Below, piece by piece: positions 14,182 through 22,832 of a stretch of DNA of 50,759 nt (position 1 is the stretch's first letter; the number at the start of each line of letters is the position of its first letter). Origin of the DNA: a virus. The notes under the pieces were generated by a model that saw only the letters and a list, made by a program, of their open reading frames with translations, searched no databases and was not told the DNA's origin. Made by a program: the position numbers and the translations under genes. The stretch spans positions 1-50,759 of the IMG/VR virus record IMGVR_UViG_3300037104_000773; one strand, given 5' to 3'.

Positions 14182-14835
14182 TTATAATTGTATTTCTATA
14201 GGTTGCCCAATATATTCTCCGTTTATTCTAAAATGTGGTATTTTTCTTGCATGTTCCCTATATCTATCCCAATCATCATGTATACACGCGGTATCTTTAA
14301 CTAACGGGTATATCATTCTTGCAAGAAATTCTTGATCAGTTGCGTATATATTATTATATGTCAAATTATTGAATTGTTTCAACAAATCATCATAATCTAT
14401 TCGTTGAATAAATTGACTTGTTGCGCCCCACATGCCTCCCATAATTTTTGTTCCATGCTGAATATGATCTCTTATGATATGAAATTCTTTTCCAGTTCGT
14501 TCCCAATCTTTAACACAGTTTACTTCTCGTTGAGTTAATCTTCCATCTGTATCTCGAACCATACATATGCTAATATCTTTATCTTTAAGTACTTCAAATC
14601 TCCAAAACATGCCCGGAGCGTCCATCTGTTTTAAAAAAGGTTCTTCATCCTTTAAAATAACTTCGGCTCCACTTTGAAAAAGTTCTTTTAACCATTTTAT
14701 ATTTATGTGTGAATGACAATAAAATCTGCATTTCCACTCAGGAAATAGTTGTTGTTGATTTTTTACATTTTCTAATGCTCCTAAAAGATATTTAGGGTGA
14801 TCACCCCAAAGAGAATATGAAATTATTTTTTTCAT
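14182..14835 (-). CDS. Putative glycosyltransferase, 217 aa
   Basis: MKKIISYSLWGDHPKY is a GT-A-like opening. A VRDTDGRL motif (residues about 93-100) fits the metal-binding DxD, and YATDQEFLARM near 165 fits the later acidic motif. The final segment WDRYREHARKIPHF is basic. Exact family not identified. Two bases separate it from the epimerase gene. Confidence 0.6.
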   Translation of the reverse strand: MKKIISYSLWGDHPKYLLGALENVKNQQQLFPEWKCRFYCHSHINIKWLKELFQSGAEVILKDEEPFLKQMDAPGMFWRFEVLKDKDISICMVRDTDGRLTQREVNCVKDWERTGKEFHIIRDHIQHGTKIMGGMWGATSQFIQRIDYDDLLKQFNNLTYNNIYATDQEFLARMIYPLVKDTACIHDDWDRYREHARKIPHFRINGEYIGQPIEIQL

Positions 14836-15392
14836 TTAAAATATATTAATCCCGTTCCACTCCAGTGGCCTTTTGAAGATAAATCATATTTTTCTTCAGT
14901 TATATTTTTCCACCACTCTTTCATAGGATCATTTAAATGTATATCGTCACACATTACAAATCCTTTATATTCTATAGATTTGAGATGTACATAGAATATT
15001 TTTTCAAATGTTCCATCATGACCTACATCAAAAAACATAAAAGGAGAATCTTTTAATCTTTTATCTAAAGTACAATTTCCTATAGCATATTCTACATTAG
15101 GAAGAATTGGATTAGAAGGAAGCACTTGTATAAGATCGTAACTTATGACCTTGTTTTTAAAATTAGCAGATAAAGCTGCAGCTGAAACACATCGATATGT
15201 TCCAATATCAAATAATGTTTGTTTAGAGAATAAAGAAGACACATATATTAATAATCGATAATGTTCTCTACTAGATTTTCCATTAAAATAACTAGTATCA
15301 TGAAAAAAATTGTAGTTACTAATGAATTCTGTATTTATTTGATCTAATTCATCATTAGATACACTTAATATTTTATCTAAAATTTCTTTCAT
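14832..15392 (-). CDS. Class I SAM-dependent methyltransferase-like protein
   Basis: The motif-I-like strand LFDIGTYRCVSAAAL (about 60-74) is followed by VISYDL, an acidic strand MFFDVGHDGTFEK and VMCDDIHLND, an order seen in Methyltransf_24/CmcI-like sugar O-methyltransferases. 186 aa. Overlaps the next gene by four bases. Probably methylates glycans made by the island; substrate unknown. Confidence 0.6.
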   Translation of the reverse strand: MKEILDKILSVSNDELDQINTEFISNYNFFHDTSYFNGKSSREHYRLLIYVSSLFSKQTLFDIGTYRCVSAAALSANFKNKVISYDLIQVLPSNPILPNVEYAIGNCTLDKRLKDSPFMFFDVGHDGTFEKIFYVHLKSIEYKGFVMCDDIHLNDPMKEWWKNITEEKYDLSSKGHWSGTGLIYFK

Positions 15393-15403
15393 TTTTATAT
15401 TTT

Positions 15404-16162
15404 TTATTTATTAGTGATTTTATTTATGATATCTTCTTCCCAAGCAGCGTGTTTGTATGGACTTCCATCATGAATTATGTTATTTATTTTTTTAATAGGC
15501 ATGCCTAAAGAAACTAAATAAAATCCCCACATTCTTTCAACCAAACCACAAGTTCTATGACCAATTAATCCCCATCGTTTATTGCTTATCATATCTTCGA
15601 TATCTTCGTGATTATTTATTAAAAAAATTCCAAATTTTTCATAAACATCTATCGGCGCGATAACCATCGCATGACTAATCCATCCAATATTCCAAATATT
15701 TTCTGCATTAATGAATAATTTTAATTTTGAAGACATATATATACAGATTTGATTAAGTTGTTCTTTAGACATATATAAACTTCTTTTATCAGTTATAAAA
15801 TGAATATTTTTAATCTGTCGAGGATTAGATAATAAATTTGTTCGTATATCATTTATCGAATTTTTCTGAAAAAACGTATCAAAATGTAATAAACCAATAT
15901 GTGTTAAACCCGTTGTTAATTCTTTATTTTTTAATATATGAGGAATCAAACTATATTCATAATACTGAAAATCTTGATATTTTGAATCATGCCATGGCAA
16001 ATCCCATTCATTTATATTTTTAATCTTATTTGTGATATTTTTTTCATACTTTTCATTAACTGAATAACAACAAACGCATTCTTGTTCATCAGGTGATAGA
16101 TTATCTATAACACTATCTCTACATTCATTGTATGACACAATATAAAAACGTAAATTAACCAT
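15404..16162 (-). CDS. Putative glycosyltransferase, DUF4422-like pattern
   Basis: QYYEYSLIPHIL followed by LTHIGLLHFDTFF resembles the DUF4422/capsular GT pattern in which a Tyr-rich helix precedes GxxHYRRYF. The C-terminal third has GLVERMWGFYLVSLG, where those proteins have an ER-rich helix. The canonical Arg pair is absent, so the relation is tentative. 252 aa. Just upstream (in transcription) lies one copy of a 34-bp repeat. Confidence 0.5.
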   Translation of the reverse strand: MVNLRFYIVSYNECRDSVIDNLSPDEQECVCCYSVNEKYEKNITNKIKNINEWDLPWHDSKYQDFQYYEYSLIPHILKNKELTTGLTHIGLLHFDTFFQKNSINDIRTNLLSNPRQIKNIHFITDKRSLYMSKEQLNQICIYMSSKLKLFINAENIWNIGWISHAMVIAPIDVYEKFGIFLINNHEDIEDMISNKRWGLIGHRTCGLVERMWGFYLVSLGMPIKKINNIIHDGSPYKHAAWEEDIINKITNK

Positions 16163-16169
16163 ATTTTTA

Positions 16170-16203
16170 TTTTCTTAAATCTTGCCTATCTATAACTCTT
16201 CTA
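16170..16203. repeat. 34-bp direct repeat, copy 1
   Basis: Identical over 34 bases to 16927-16960. The second copy is the true 3' end of the GT25 gene, coding RRVIDRQDLRKQ and stop on the minus strand; this copy is a displaced duplicate. The two bracket the 16209-16919 gene exactly. Confidence 0.85.
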
Positions 16204-16208
16204 CATAA

Positions 16209-16919
16209 TTATTTTATTAAGATCCAATTTAATTTAAATTTAGGATTATGACTACTATTATATGTTACAACATACAAGTGCATAAAAAGTTTGTTTGTTT
16301 TTATCTGCATAGTATCTATCATGCATGAAAAAGAACTATCCATACAATGAACTTCTTTTGCATTTTCAATAGTGTATATAAAATCAAAAATTCCTACTTC
16401 TTTAAATTCTGAAGGATGAATTAATTTTATCCCAGGCGTAATATATGATGGTTTTATATGTCTTCCACTTAATGGATCGTCATGTACAAAAAAATATTCT
16501 TCTCCATCTTTTAATTTAAGAATATTATAAAATGCGTATTTTTCTTTTTTAATATTACGTTGAAAATAAAATTTGTTCCATTTATCTTCAATAGGAATTT
16601 TTGTCATTTCATAAAATCCTTCATCAAATGTTTTATATTCTTTTGAAAGATCTAATTTTCTTAAATATTCAGGAGTTATGCCAGCAATCAAATAATTATT
16701 CGAAGGATTAAATTTCATAAATGATTTAACCTGTGTATCATCCATTTGAATAAATTTAACATTCAATAAATCTCGATACATATAGGTCACATTATCGAAA
16801 TTATGAGGCTTAACAAACAAATATATTTTATTATATTTTTCTGCGTATATTCTTACAATAGCATTACATATAATATGATCGCCTAATCCTAAATGATGAT
16901 ATATGTAAATTTCTTTCAT
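16209..16919 (-). CDS. GT9-like (GT-B) glycosyltransferase, inserted gene
   Basis: HHLGLGDHIICNAIVR at the N-terminus is the glycine-rich loop of heptosyltransferase-like GT-B enzymes, and VHCMDSSFSCMIDTM near residue 195 is the donor-site helix region. 236 aa, shorter than bacterial heptosyltransferases (about 320-350), so the C-terminal domain is reduced. It is the only gene in the island flanked by a long direct repeat (16170, 16927), which marks it as a late arrival. AT-richer than its GT25 neighbour. Confidence 0.6.
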   Translation of the reverse strand: MKEIYIYHHLGLGDHIICNAIVRIYAEKYNKIYLFVKPHNFDNVTYMYRDLLNVKFIQMDDTQVKSFMKFNPSNNYLIAGITPEYLRKLDLSKEYKTFDEGFYEMTKIPIEDKWNKFYFQRNIKKEKYAFYNILKLKDGEEYFFVHDDPLSGRHIKPSYITPGIKLIHPSEFKEVGIFDFIYTIENAKEVHCMDSSFSCMIDTMQIKTNKLFMHLYVVTYNSSHNPKFKLNWILIK

Positions 16920-16920
16920 A

Positions 16921-17619
16921 TCATTGTTTTCTTAAATCTTGCCTATCTATAACTCTTCTATCTAATTCTGAAAAATCAGTTATTTGAAATGCCGATTTTG
17001 GGAGATACATGTATGCTCTTAACGGATTTTCTTCTCTGAACATAATATCATTAATTGCATCATCATTTGTAGTTTTAAATGAAAACATTGCATCGGCAAT
17101 TTTATCAAATCCTGTGCCTTTAACTAAATACGCGTGTAACCCATCAGTAAAACTTGTAGTATATAAGTGATCAGTTACTTTTTGCATTGTCTTCTGACCT
17201 ATATTTCTAACAGCGCCTCCGAGATAAATATGTTCCCAATCTAATCCTCGTGTTTCTGCTTCAACATTTCCTAATACTTCCTGAATATTTTCTGTAAATT
17301 CAATATCATCTTCAACAAATAATGCAGATTGTGCACCTAACATTTTTGCAAATTTCATAGCTGCAATATGAGAAATAGTGCATCCTACTTGAAATCGATT
17401 TAATTTATTAGTCGGAAATCGTGTTAGTTCATCTTTAAAAGAAAAATATGATCTATGTGGTGGGACTATTGATACGATGTTGGGTGTTATTTTTCCACCA
17501 TCAAATGCTGGAAGATAATAAACATTTTTAAATCCTCTATCGGCAAGGTGTTGTTCTAATCGAACTCTTCTATCTTTTCTTCTTTCTAAGCTTATCGCTA
17601 TTACAATATCATATATCAT
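16921..17619 (-). CDS. Glycosyltransferase family 25
   Basis: Typical GT25/LOS-type pattern: ISLERRKDRRVRLEQHL (9-25), FQVGCTISHIAAMKF (76-90) and the acidic motif FVEDDIEF (101-108), with YLGGAVRN and HAYLVKGTGF downstream. Transfers hexoses such as galactose in lipooligosaccharide or collagen-type glycosylation. Its 3' end carries one copy of the 34-bp repeat. Confidence 0.85.
   Translation of the reverse strand: MIYDIVIAISLERRKDRRVRLEQHLADRGFKNVYYLPAFDGGKITPNIVSIVPPHRSYFSFKDELTRFPTNKLNRFQVGCTISHIAAMKFAKMLGAQSALFVEDDIEFTENIQEVLGNVEAETRGLDWEHIYLGGAVRNIGQKTMQKVTDHLYTTSFTDGLHAYLVKGTGFDKIADAMFSFKTTNDDAINDIMFREENPLRAYMYLPKSAFQITDFSELDRRVIDRQDLRKQ
16927..16960. repeat. 34-bp direct repeat, copy 2 (3' end of GT25 gene)
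   Basis: Lies within the last codons of the GT25 gene. Same 34 bases as 16170-16203 in the same orientation. Confidence 0.85.
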
Positions 17620-18500
17620 ATCAATATTTGTTTAATTCTCAATAATTCATCCGTTCTTTTATTCAATATATCGAATTTAGAACCTTCTTCGACAACTTCA
17701 TCCCATCTATTATGCCAATGCCATGAAAAAGCTCCTTCATACATTTTTATAATAGTATCTTTCTTAAATGGCTGTGGAGTACGCGGAATAACAGCATTAT
17801 AAATTGGATCTTCCCATTCACTATTAAAAAATGCGCTAGGATATATTGTCCAATTTTTATTATATCTTCTAACCTTTTCATACAAATCGGTACTCCATAT
17901 TGTACTACCTGGTCTAGGATGAGTTTTGTTAATTTCAGCGAGCAAATTTGTACATAATGTGCTATGTTTAAACATTCTCATAACAGCACCGTTTATCATG
18001 TTTTTTTCTAAACCCCATTTGTACATAAATTCTTCTTTCAACAAAGGCGCGAAATCTCTTAAAAATACTACATCAAAATCAACATAAACACCGCCATAAT
18101 TATTTAATGCTAATATTCTAAATAAATCTCCACCAGCATAATTCATGATATCTTTAACCGCAAACAAATCGAATCTATTTGCTAAAACAGTTCCCATACT
18201 TTCTTTAAGCGAACTATAAAATCTGAATTCAACATATTTAATATAGGGCTTAAAAAAACTATTTTTAGTTAAATCTATATTTGACCAAACTACTAATCTC
18301 GTATTATTTAAATTTTGAGTTGCTAAATATGATTTTATAGGCAATGTTTGCTTGAACCCAAATTCTTTACCAGCAAACCAATACATATGAAAATATGTTA
18401 AATCCTTATACTCTACATTTTCAATATTTTTACAATATTCTATACCTTTATCTATATCATAATAGAGTTCAGGTAATGTTTCTTCATTTAGCATTTTCAA
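17616..18500 (-). CDS. GT32-like glycosyltransferase with DxD motif
   Basis: The sugar-binding DxD region is clear: DLFRILALNNYGGVYVDFDVVF near residues 125-146, the signature of Gly_transf_sug (GT32). It is preceded by VVWSN and followed by a Trp/His-rich end (SWHWHNRWDE). 294 aa. The next gene in the operon overlaps by four bases. Confidence 0.85.
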   Translation of the reverse strand: MKMLNEETLPELYYDIDKGIEYCKNIENVEYKDLTYFHMYWFAGKEFGFKQTLPIKSYLATQNLNNTRLVVWSNIDLTKNSFFKPYIKYVEFRFYSSLKESMGTVLANRFDLFAVKDIMNYAGGDLFRILALNNYGGVYVDFDVVFLRDFAPLLKEEFMYKWGLEKNMINGAVMRMFKHSTLCTNLLAEINKTHPRPGSTIWSTDLYEKVRRYNKNWTIYPSAFFNSEWEDPIYNAVIPRTPQPFKKDTIIKMYEGAFSWHWHNRWDEVVEEGSKFDILNKRTDELLRIKQILI

Positions 18501-18503
18501 TGT

Positions 18504-19136
18504 TTATTTCCAAAATTCTTCTTTAAGTATAAATAAGCTATCCCAATAATTTAATCCCAATCCTAATGGAAATCCAGGGTGATTTGTTTTTTGATGTTTA
18601 ATGATATCACAATACGGTTTCATAATCTTAAAAAGATTATCGTAATATTTTTCATTATTTGGAGTGTATGGATTCATTCCTCGAAATTCATGAAATTCTA
18701 TAGAATATTGTTTCGATATTTTAAAATCCAAATTCATTAATAAATCATATTCACTACCCTCAATATCAAGTTTGATTAACTCAAATTGATTGACATTGTA
18801 TTTTTCCATTAATTTTTTGATAGTTGTCGTTGGTACTTTTACTGATTTTTGAAATTTGCACCAATCATTTATAGGATGGTATAAAGAATTACCTTGACTA
18901 TCATCAAAAATATTATAAGTTATTGATAATTGACTTTCATCACTCGTTATTGCTATATTTTCAAAAATCACATTTTCAGTATTAACTATACTCGGATTGG
19001 CATCAATGGCTATTACATTATTAACATATTGTTTTATGTTTTTGGCAAAGTTAAATCCTACACAGCCTAAATCCAAAACCCATCCATCTTTTTTTAAGAT
19101 AGATTCATTTAATGCATGTTCGTCTATTGATATCAT
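18504..19136 (-). CDS. FkbM-family methyltransferase
   Basis: VLDLGCVGFNFAKNIKQY is the SAM-binding loop, VIAIDANPS the acidic strand, and LIKLDIEGSEYDLL (about 124-137) the FkbM hallmark, followed by SIEFHEFRG. 210 aa. O-methylates sugars or similar acceptors. Four bases from the GT32-like gene. Confidence 0.85.
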   Translation of the reverse strand: MISIDEHALNESILKKDGWVLDLGCVGFNFAKNIKQYVNNVIAIDANPSIVNTENVIFENIAITSDESQLSITYNIFDDSQGNSLYHPINDWCKFQKSVKVPTTTIKKLMEKYNVNQFELIKLDIEGSEYDLLMNLDFKISKQYSIEFHEFRGMNPYTPNNEKYYDNLFKIMKPYCDIIKHQKTNHPGFPLGLGLNYWDSLFILKEEFWK

Positions 19137-19138
19137 AT

Positions 19139-19687
19139 CTATTTTTTAATTGTTATCCAAGAACTTCCGTTTATTTGTATTCCTGTAAATAAAAAGAATT
19201 GATCGACCGCCATTCTTACATCACAAGTCGTTTCTGTATAATCATGACCAGCAAAAACACCACCCTGTTTAACTTTCGGAAACCAGTTAACTAAATCTGC
19301 GCGTACTCCTTTATAATTATGATCGCCATCAATAAATAAAAAATCTATTGAATTATCTTCAAAATCTTTATAAGCTTCTTGACTATTTTTTTTAATTGTT
19401 TTAATATGTGTTTTTACAGGTTCTATATTTTTTAAATATGTTTCATATAGAATAGCCTTGCGAACATCCTCATCCATATCATGTTCTCCTGATATTCCTA
19501 TAAAATTATCAATTGTATAAAATGTTAAAGATTTTCCGGATTTAATTATTTCTTCGGCCATATACACAGTCGATTGGCCTTTCCATGCGCCAATTTCAAC
19601 TAAAACTGCTCCGTTCTTAGATTTTCGTACTATATCTGAATAAATATTTCCAAAATTAAAAAATCCATCTATTTTTTCCCAATACAT
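19139..19687 (-). CDS. Class I methyltransferase (Methyltransf_24-like)
   Basis: LVEIGAWKGQSTVYMAEEI (29-47) is motif I, FYTIDNF the acidic strand, and SIDFLFIDGDHNYKGVRADL (about 113-132) plus GGVFAGHDYTET are characteristic of the CmcI/Methyltransf_24 group. 182 aa. Likely sugar or lipid O-methylation within the glycan island. Confidence 0.8.
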   Translation of the reverse strand: MYWEKIDGFFNFGNIYSDIVRKSKNGAVLVEIGAWKGQSTVYMAEEIIKSGKSLTFYTIDNFIGISGEHDMDEDVRKAILYETYLKNIEPVKTHIKTIKKNSQEAYKDFEDNSIDFLFIDGDHNYKGVRADLVNWFPKVKQGGVFAGHDYTETTCDVRMAVDQFFLFTGIQINGSSWITIKK

Positions 19688-19690
19688 AAT

Positions 19691-20548
19691 TTATTTTTTT
19701 ATTTTATCAATTAGCCATGTTTCGAATCCCATAAGATTCATTTCTAAATCTTGTTTTTGTTCCGGAGTAAATGCCGGTCGCGTATAATACTGATTGAAAT
19801 ATTCCCAATTTTTATCGATTCTTTTAATCTCGTCCATCCATCCCATATACTTCATCACATTTATAAATGAATCTGGATTCCAATCTCGTGATACTTTAGG
19901 GTCTCCAAGATATATTGGCATTGCGCCCACAAGAAATGCATCCATTAACTTTTCAGTACAATAGTATGGATATTGCGTATTTTCATACACTAACATGAAT
20001 TTATGCGGATTGGCCAAAAAGAATGAATCTTTTGCGTCTCTCCAATATTTTCCTTTTGTGTAATTTTGAAGAACAAAATCATTTGTCAATACTTTTCCGT
20101 ATGATGAAACTTTCTTATACTGGTTGAGTTGTTGATACGCAGCAATTCTCATTACGTTTGAAGGATTCGAAACTGTAAATGCTCCCCATCGTACAAACTG
20201 ATCTTCATTATAGTTAAGTCTATTATAAAGACGATTTTTTAGATTAGGCCATAACAGCATATACATCTGCCACAACGGAAGTCTAAAATTTGTTTCACTA
20301 TGAGGATCGAATGAAATACTATAGTCTGATTTGAATTGTGATGGACGCCAATTTTCGGCAAGTATTAAAACTTTTTTACACTTATAATTCGGTGTTTCGC
20401 TCATTTTATTAAAAATGGAATGAAACATAACATCTGGTTTATCTCTATCTGAAACAACTTCAAAATGCTTGTTTAAAATCGGTGTTATAAAATCTTCTAT
20501 ATTCCATTCGGGCCAGAAATCCCCGAACCATATTTTTAATTTGTCCAT
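19691..20548 (-). CDS. GT10 fucosyltransferase-like protein
   Basis: The C-terminal signature of alpha-1,3-fucosyltransferases is present: KFMLVYENTQYPYYCTEKL then DAFLVGAMPIYLGDP and FINV (about 185-230). The N-terminal half has IWFGDFWPEWN and VMFHSIF, as in bacterial GT10 acceptor domains. 285 aa. Would transfer fucose or a similar 6-deoxysugar. Confidence 0.85.
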   Translation of the reverse strand: MDKLKIWFGDFWPEWNIEDFITPILNKHFEVVSDRDKPDVMFHSIFNKMSETPNYKCKKVLILAENWRPSQFKSDYSISFDPHSETNFRLPLWQMYMLLWPNLKNRLYNRLNYNEDQFVRWGAFTVSNPSNVMRIAAYQQLNQYKKVSSYGKVLTNDFVLQNYTKGKYWRDAKDSFFLANPHKFMLVYENTQYPYYCTEKLMDAFLVGAMPIYLGDPKVSRDWNPDSFINVMKYMGWMDEIKRIDKNWEYFNQYYTRPAFTPEQKQDLEMNLMGFETWLIDKIKK

Positions 20549-20553
20549 TTATT

Positions 20554-20838
20554 TTAAAATTGTGAGTGTAACGTATTTCCATTTTCATCAACAGTTTTTA
20601 TACCGTAAGTGATAGGTCCTTTGGTGTGATCTATTACAACAGTTGGCATTGGAATTCCTTTTGCATCGAATTGTTCTTTTATATGTAACCACATTTTTTT
20701 CTGTTGTTCATCCCAATCTGCAACATCTTGAGGATTGCCTGGATCGAATCCCTTGATATCTTGGGCTATAGTTCGGGCATTTACATTTTTAACAATTGGA
20801 AATTGCATACCTTCGAATGTTTGTTTCTTCTTTCTCAT
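20554..20838 (-). CDS. Hypothetical protein, 94 aa
   Basis: Start chosen at the ATG whose A is the last base of the upstream TAA (TAATG); a longer frame exists but would overlap more. Basic start MRKKKQTFEGMQF, then DWDEQQKKMWLHIKEQ, and a terminal PITYGIKTVDENGN. No family recognised. Confidence 0.5.
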   Translation of the reverse strand: MRKKKQTFEGMQFPIVKNVNARTIAQDIKGFDPGNPQDVADWDEQQKKMWLHIKEQFDAKGIPMPTVVIDHTKGPITYGIKTVDENGNTLHSQF

Positions 20839-21194
20839 TATTTTGATTCTATAAAGCAATCTGAACAAGCTTCACCATATACATTTTCAATTATTTTGAT
20901 TAATGCATTTTGTTGAGGCTTTGTTAAATTGGTGTTTGACAAAAACAAATCAATTTTTTCGGCAAGATTTTCAGAAAGATCAAGAATTACATATGAATTC
21001 TCTATAACTTCTTTGTTAGCAATTTCGCCAAACCAATAAGGTTTTCGCGGGGTTTTTGATGCTTTTTCTACTTTTAAATTTTTCATATTACTAAAATTTG
21101 TTTCGTTTTTTAAAATGTTTTTTATAAATGCACTGCAATTACAATTTATCTTATAATTTCCGCATATTAGGCAAATTGGATCTCCTGTGCTCAT
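20838..21194 (-). CDS. Hypothetical Cys-rich protein, 118 aa
   Basis: N-terminal CLICGNYKINCNC is a compact zinc-knuckle-like cluster, and a second pair CSDC lies near the C-terminus (GEACSDCF), so the ends may share a metal. The middle is helical and charged. Coupled to the next gene through TAATG. Function unknown. Confidence 0.5.
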   Translation of the reverse strand: MSTGDPICLICGNYKINCNCSAFIKNILKNETNFSNMKNLKVEKASKTPRKPYWFGEIANKEVIENSYVILDLSENLAEKIDLFLSNTNLTKPQQNALIKIIENVYGEACSDCFIESK

Positions 21195-21388
21195 TATTTC
21201 TCTTCTTTAGGTACAACAATCCACATAACTATGTATACAAGTGTAAATGGAATTATAACTGAAAATAAAGCTCCAAAAAAGAAAATTAATCTCCATATTG
21301 TTGGATCCATTCCGAAATGTTTTGCGAGGCCGGCACATACGCCGCCTAAAACAATCCCTTTTCTACTTCTTCTTAAAAATTTTGTCAT
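21194..21388 (-). CDS. PspC-domain small membrane protein
   Basis: 64 aa comprising a single PspC domain: RSRKGIVLGGVCAGLAKHFGMDPTIWRL followed by a hydrophobic segment of about 20 residues (FGALFSVIIPFTLVYIVMWIV) and a charged end. In bacteria PspC senses membrane stress. A phage copy may guard the inner membrane during infection; this is inference. Confidence 0.88.
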   Translation of the reverse strand: MTKFLRRSRKGIVLGGVCAGLAKHFGMDPTIWRLIFFFGALFSVIIPFTLVYIVMWIVVPKEEK

Positions 21389-21398
21389 TTTATTTTAT

Positions 21399-21842
21399 TT
21401 ATTCGAGTTTTAAAGGCTGCTGATCAATGAATGCATCTGTGTCTCTTGGAACAACATCAAATGAAATAATTTTATAATCTGTTACTTCTTTATTTTCATT
21501 AATTTGGCCAATTCCTCGTGATCTTATAACATAGTATTTATCGAAATTTGCTATATCATTATGAATTAAATCTAAAAGCTTTTCACCATTAGGTGTATCA
21601 AGAATTTCAATTGTCCCTTCTATAGCGTGTGTTTCGGCATTTACATGAATTTCTTTAACTTCATGAGATGCATCACCTAAATTTCCTTTAAAATTATCGG
21701 CATCAGGATATCCTAATTGTCCAAAGGTTGGATGATCTAATTCACCAAATTGTTTTACAATATCTTCTGCACACTCTTTTGTGTACATTCGACCATTACG
21801 ATTTTCTACATCATAATACAGAAATTTTCCTTTTAGTTTCAT
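21399..21842 (-). CDS. Second prohead-protease-family protein (gp21-like paralogue)
   Basis: A standalone 147-aa relative of the protease domain at 6061. It keeps ENRNGRMY (13-20), GELDHP (33-38, His), ASHEVKEI, IEGTIEIL, and SFDVVPRD. The catalytic block reads VIRSRGIG where the fused protease has SISSRAAG, so the first of the paired serines is Arg and only the second remains. It may be an active second protease or a regulatory, non-cleaving copy. It sits in the minus-strand cluster with the second capsid paralogue (23414). Confidence 0.8.
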   Translation of the reverse strand: MKLKGKFLYYDVENRNGRMYTKECAEDIVKQFGELDHPTFGQLGYPDADNFKGNLGDASHEVKEIHVNAETHAIEGTIEILDTPNGEKLLDLIHNDIANFDKYYVIRSRGIGQINENKEVTDYKIISFDVVPRDTDAFIDQQPLKLE

Positions 21843-22120
21843 TTTTCTACTTTTTCGTATGTTTTTTCAAATATGTCGGGTTTACATGCATAAACTTCTC
21901 CATTAACTCCTAATATAAGCATATCATCCAAATTGCCTTTCATTGTTCCTTCAAGAGTTTTAATCAATACTCCATCAGATGCAAGTACAATATTATGATT
22001 ATTGAGATTCTCAGTAACCCACGGTTCTTGTTCGGCACAATTTGATGCATGCGATAATTTAACGATGTCAGAGATTAAAACTGCATCAATTACTACTGGT
22101 CTTTTTCTGTATTTACTCAT
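21839..22120 (-). CDS. Conserved phage protein of the YRKRPVVIDA type
   Basis: Starts MSKYRKRPVVIDAVLIS and ends LGVNGEVYACKPDIFEKTYEKV, both hallmarks of a widespread small phage protein of unknown function. An earlier in-frame ATG at 22132 would overlap the upstream gene by 20 bases, so the MSKYRK start is preferred. Overlaps the protease paralogue by four bases. Confidence 0.7.
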   Translation of the reverse strand: MSKYRKRPVVIDAVLISDIVKLSHASNCAEQEPWVTENLNNHNIVLASDGVLIKTLEGTMKGNLDDMLILGVNGEVYACKPDIFEKTYEKVEK

Positions 22121-22832
22121 AATCTGCGTCATTTATTCCCATCATAAAGATGGTACGATTTTTTTCATAATTTTTATCTTCTCCTCTAATGTTTGAAGTA
22201 AGTGTTTTTGATGGTACAACTAATGGAGGACTTGCAACATAAAACTTAAAGTCTTCGTGTGTCATCATATGATATGTGATACTGTCAGCAATCATTGGTG
22301 CTGAATCTGCCATTGAAATGTATCTTTCCATAGTTCTTCTATTCATTCCATACGCTAAAATAGACCAACAGGCGTAGCCTTTAGTCCATCTTGGTTTAAC
22401 TCGAATATTTTGAGGCAACATTTCATACAAAAATGAATAAAGAAGAATTCCATCAGCATCTTCTGGAATGGTGTTCATATACTTTGGAAGTAATTTTTCC
22501 CAATCTTTGTGAAAGGCACAATCATCTTCAAAAATGAAAAGACTTTGTATTCCATCAAGCAAAGCGGTTTTAATTACATTGTAATGAGATTGTAATGCTC
22601 CCAATTCATTTGGGAATTTCTGATTGAATCTTACTTGTTTGCCATCAGGAGAATTATATCGTTGACAATAAGGTTCTAGAAGTTTGCCGGCATAACCCGG
22701 AACCACAGGTCTATAGAATTCAACCTGAATATCATGTTTGATAAATTGAGATACAGCGTATTTATACTTATCTTCTCTTTCTTTTAAACATATGCAAACA
22801 ACTCTTTCGTATTTTTCGTTAATTAAGCTCAT
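22113..22832 (-). CDS. Second GT25-like glycosyltransferase
   Basis: Start placed at the ATG giving MSLINEKYERVVCICLKERED; an extension of 30 residues upstream is unlikely. Pattern matches GT25: CICLKEREDKYKY, ELGALQSHYNVIKTALLDG, and FIFEDDCAF as acidic motif. About 239 aa. Distinct from the copy at 16921, so the cluster holds two independent GT25 enzymes. Confidence 0.75.
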   Translation of the reverse strand: MSLINEKYERVVCICLKEREDKYKYAVSQFIKHDIQVEFYRPVVPGYAGKLLEPYCQRYNSPDGKQVRFNQKFPNELGALQSHYNVIKTALLDGIQSLFIFEDDCAFHKDWEKLLPKYMNTIPEDADGILLYSFLYEMLPQNIRVKPRWTKGYACWSILAYGMNRRTMERYISMADSAPMIADSITYHMMTHEDFKFYVASPPLVVPSKTLTSNIRGEDKNYEKNRTIFMMGINDADYE

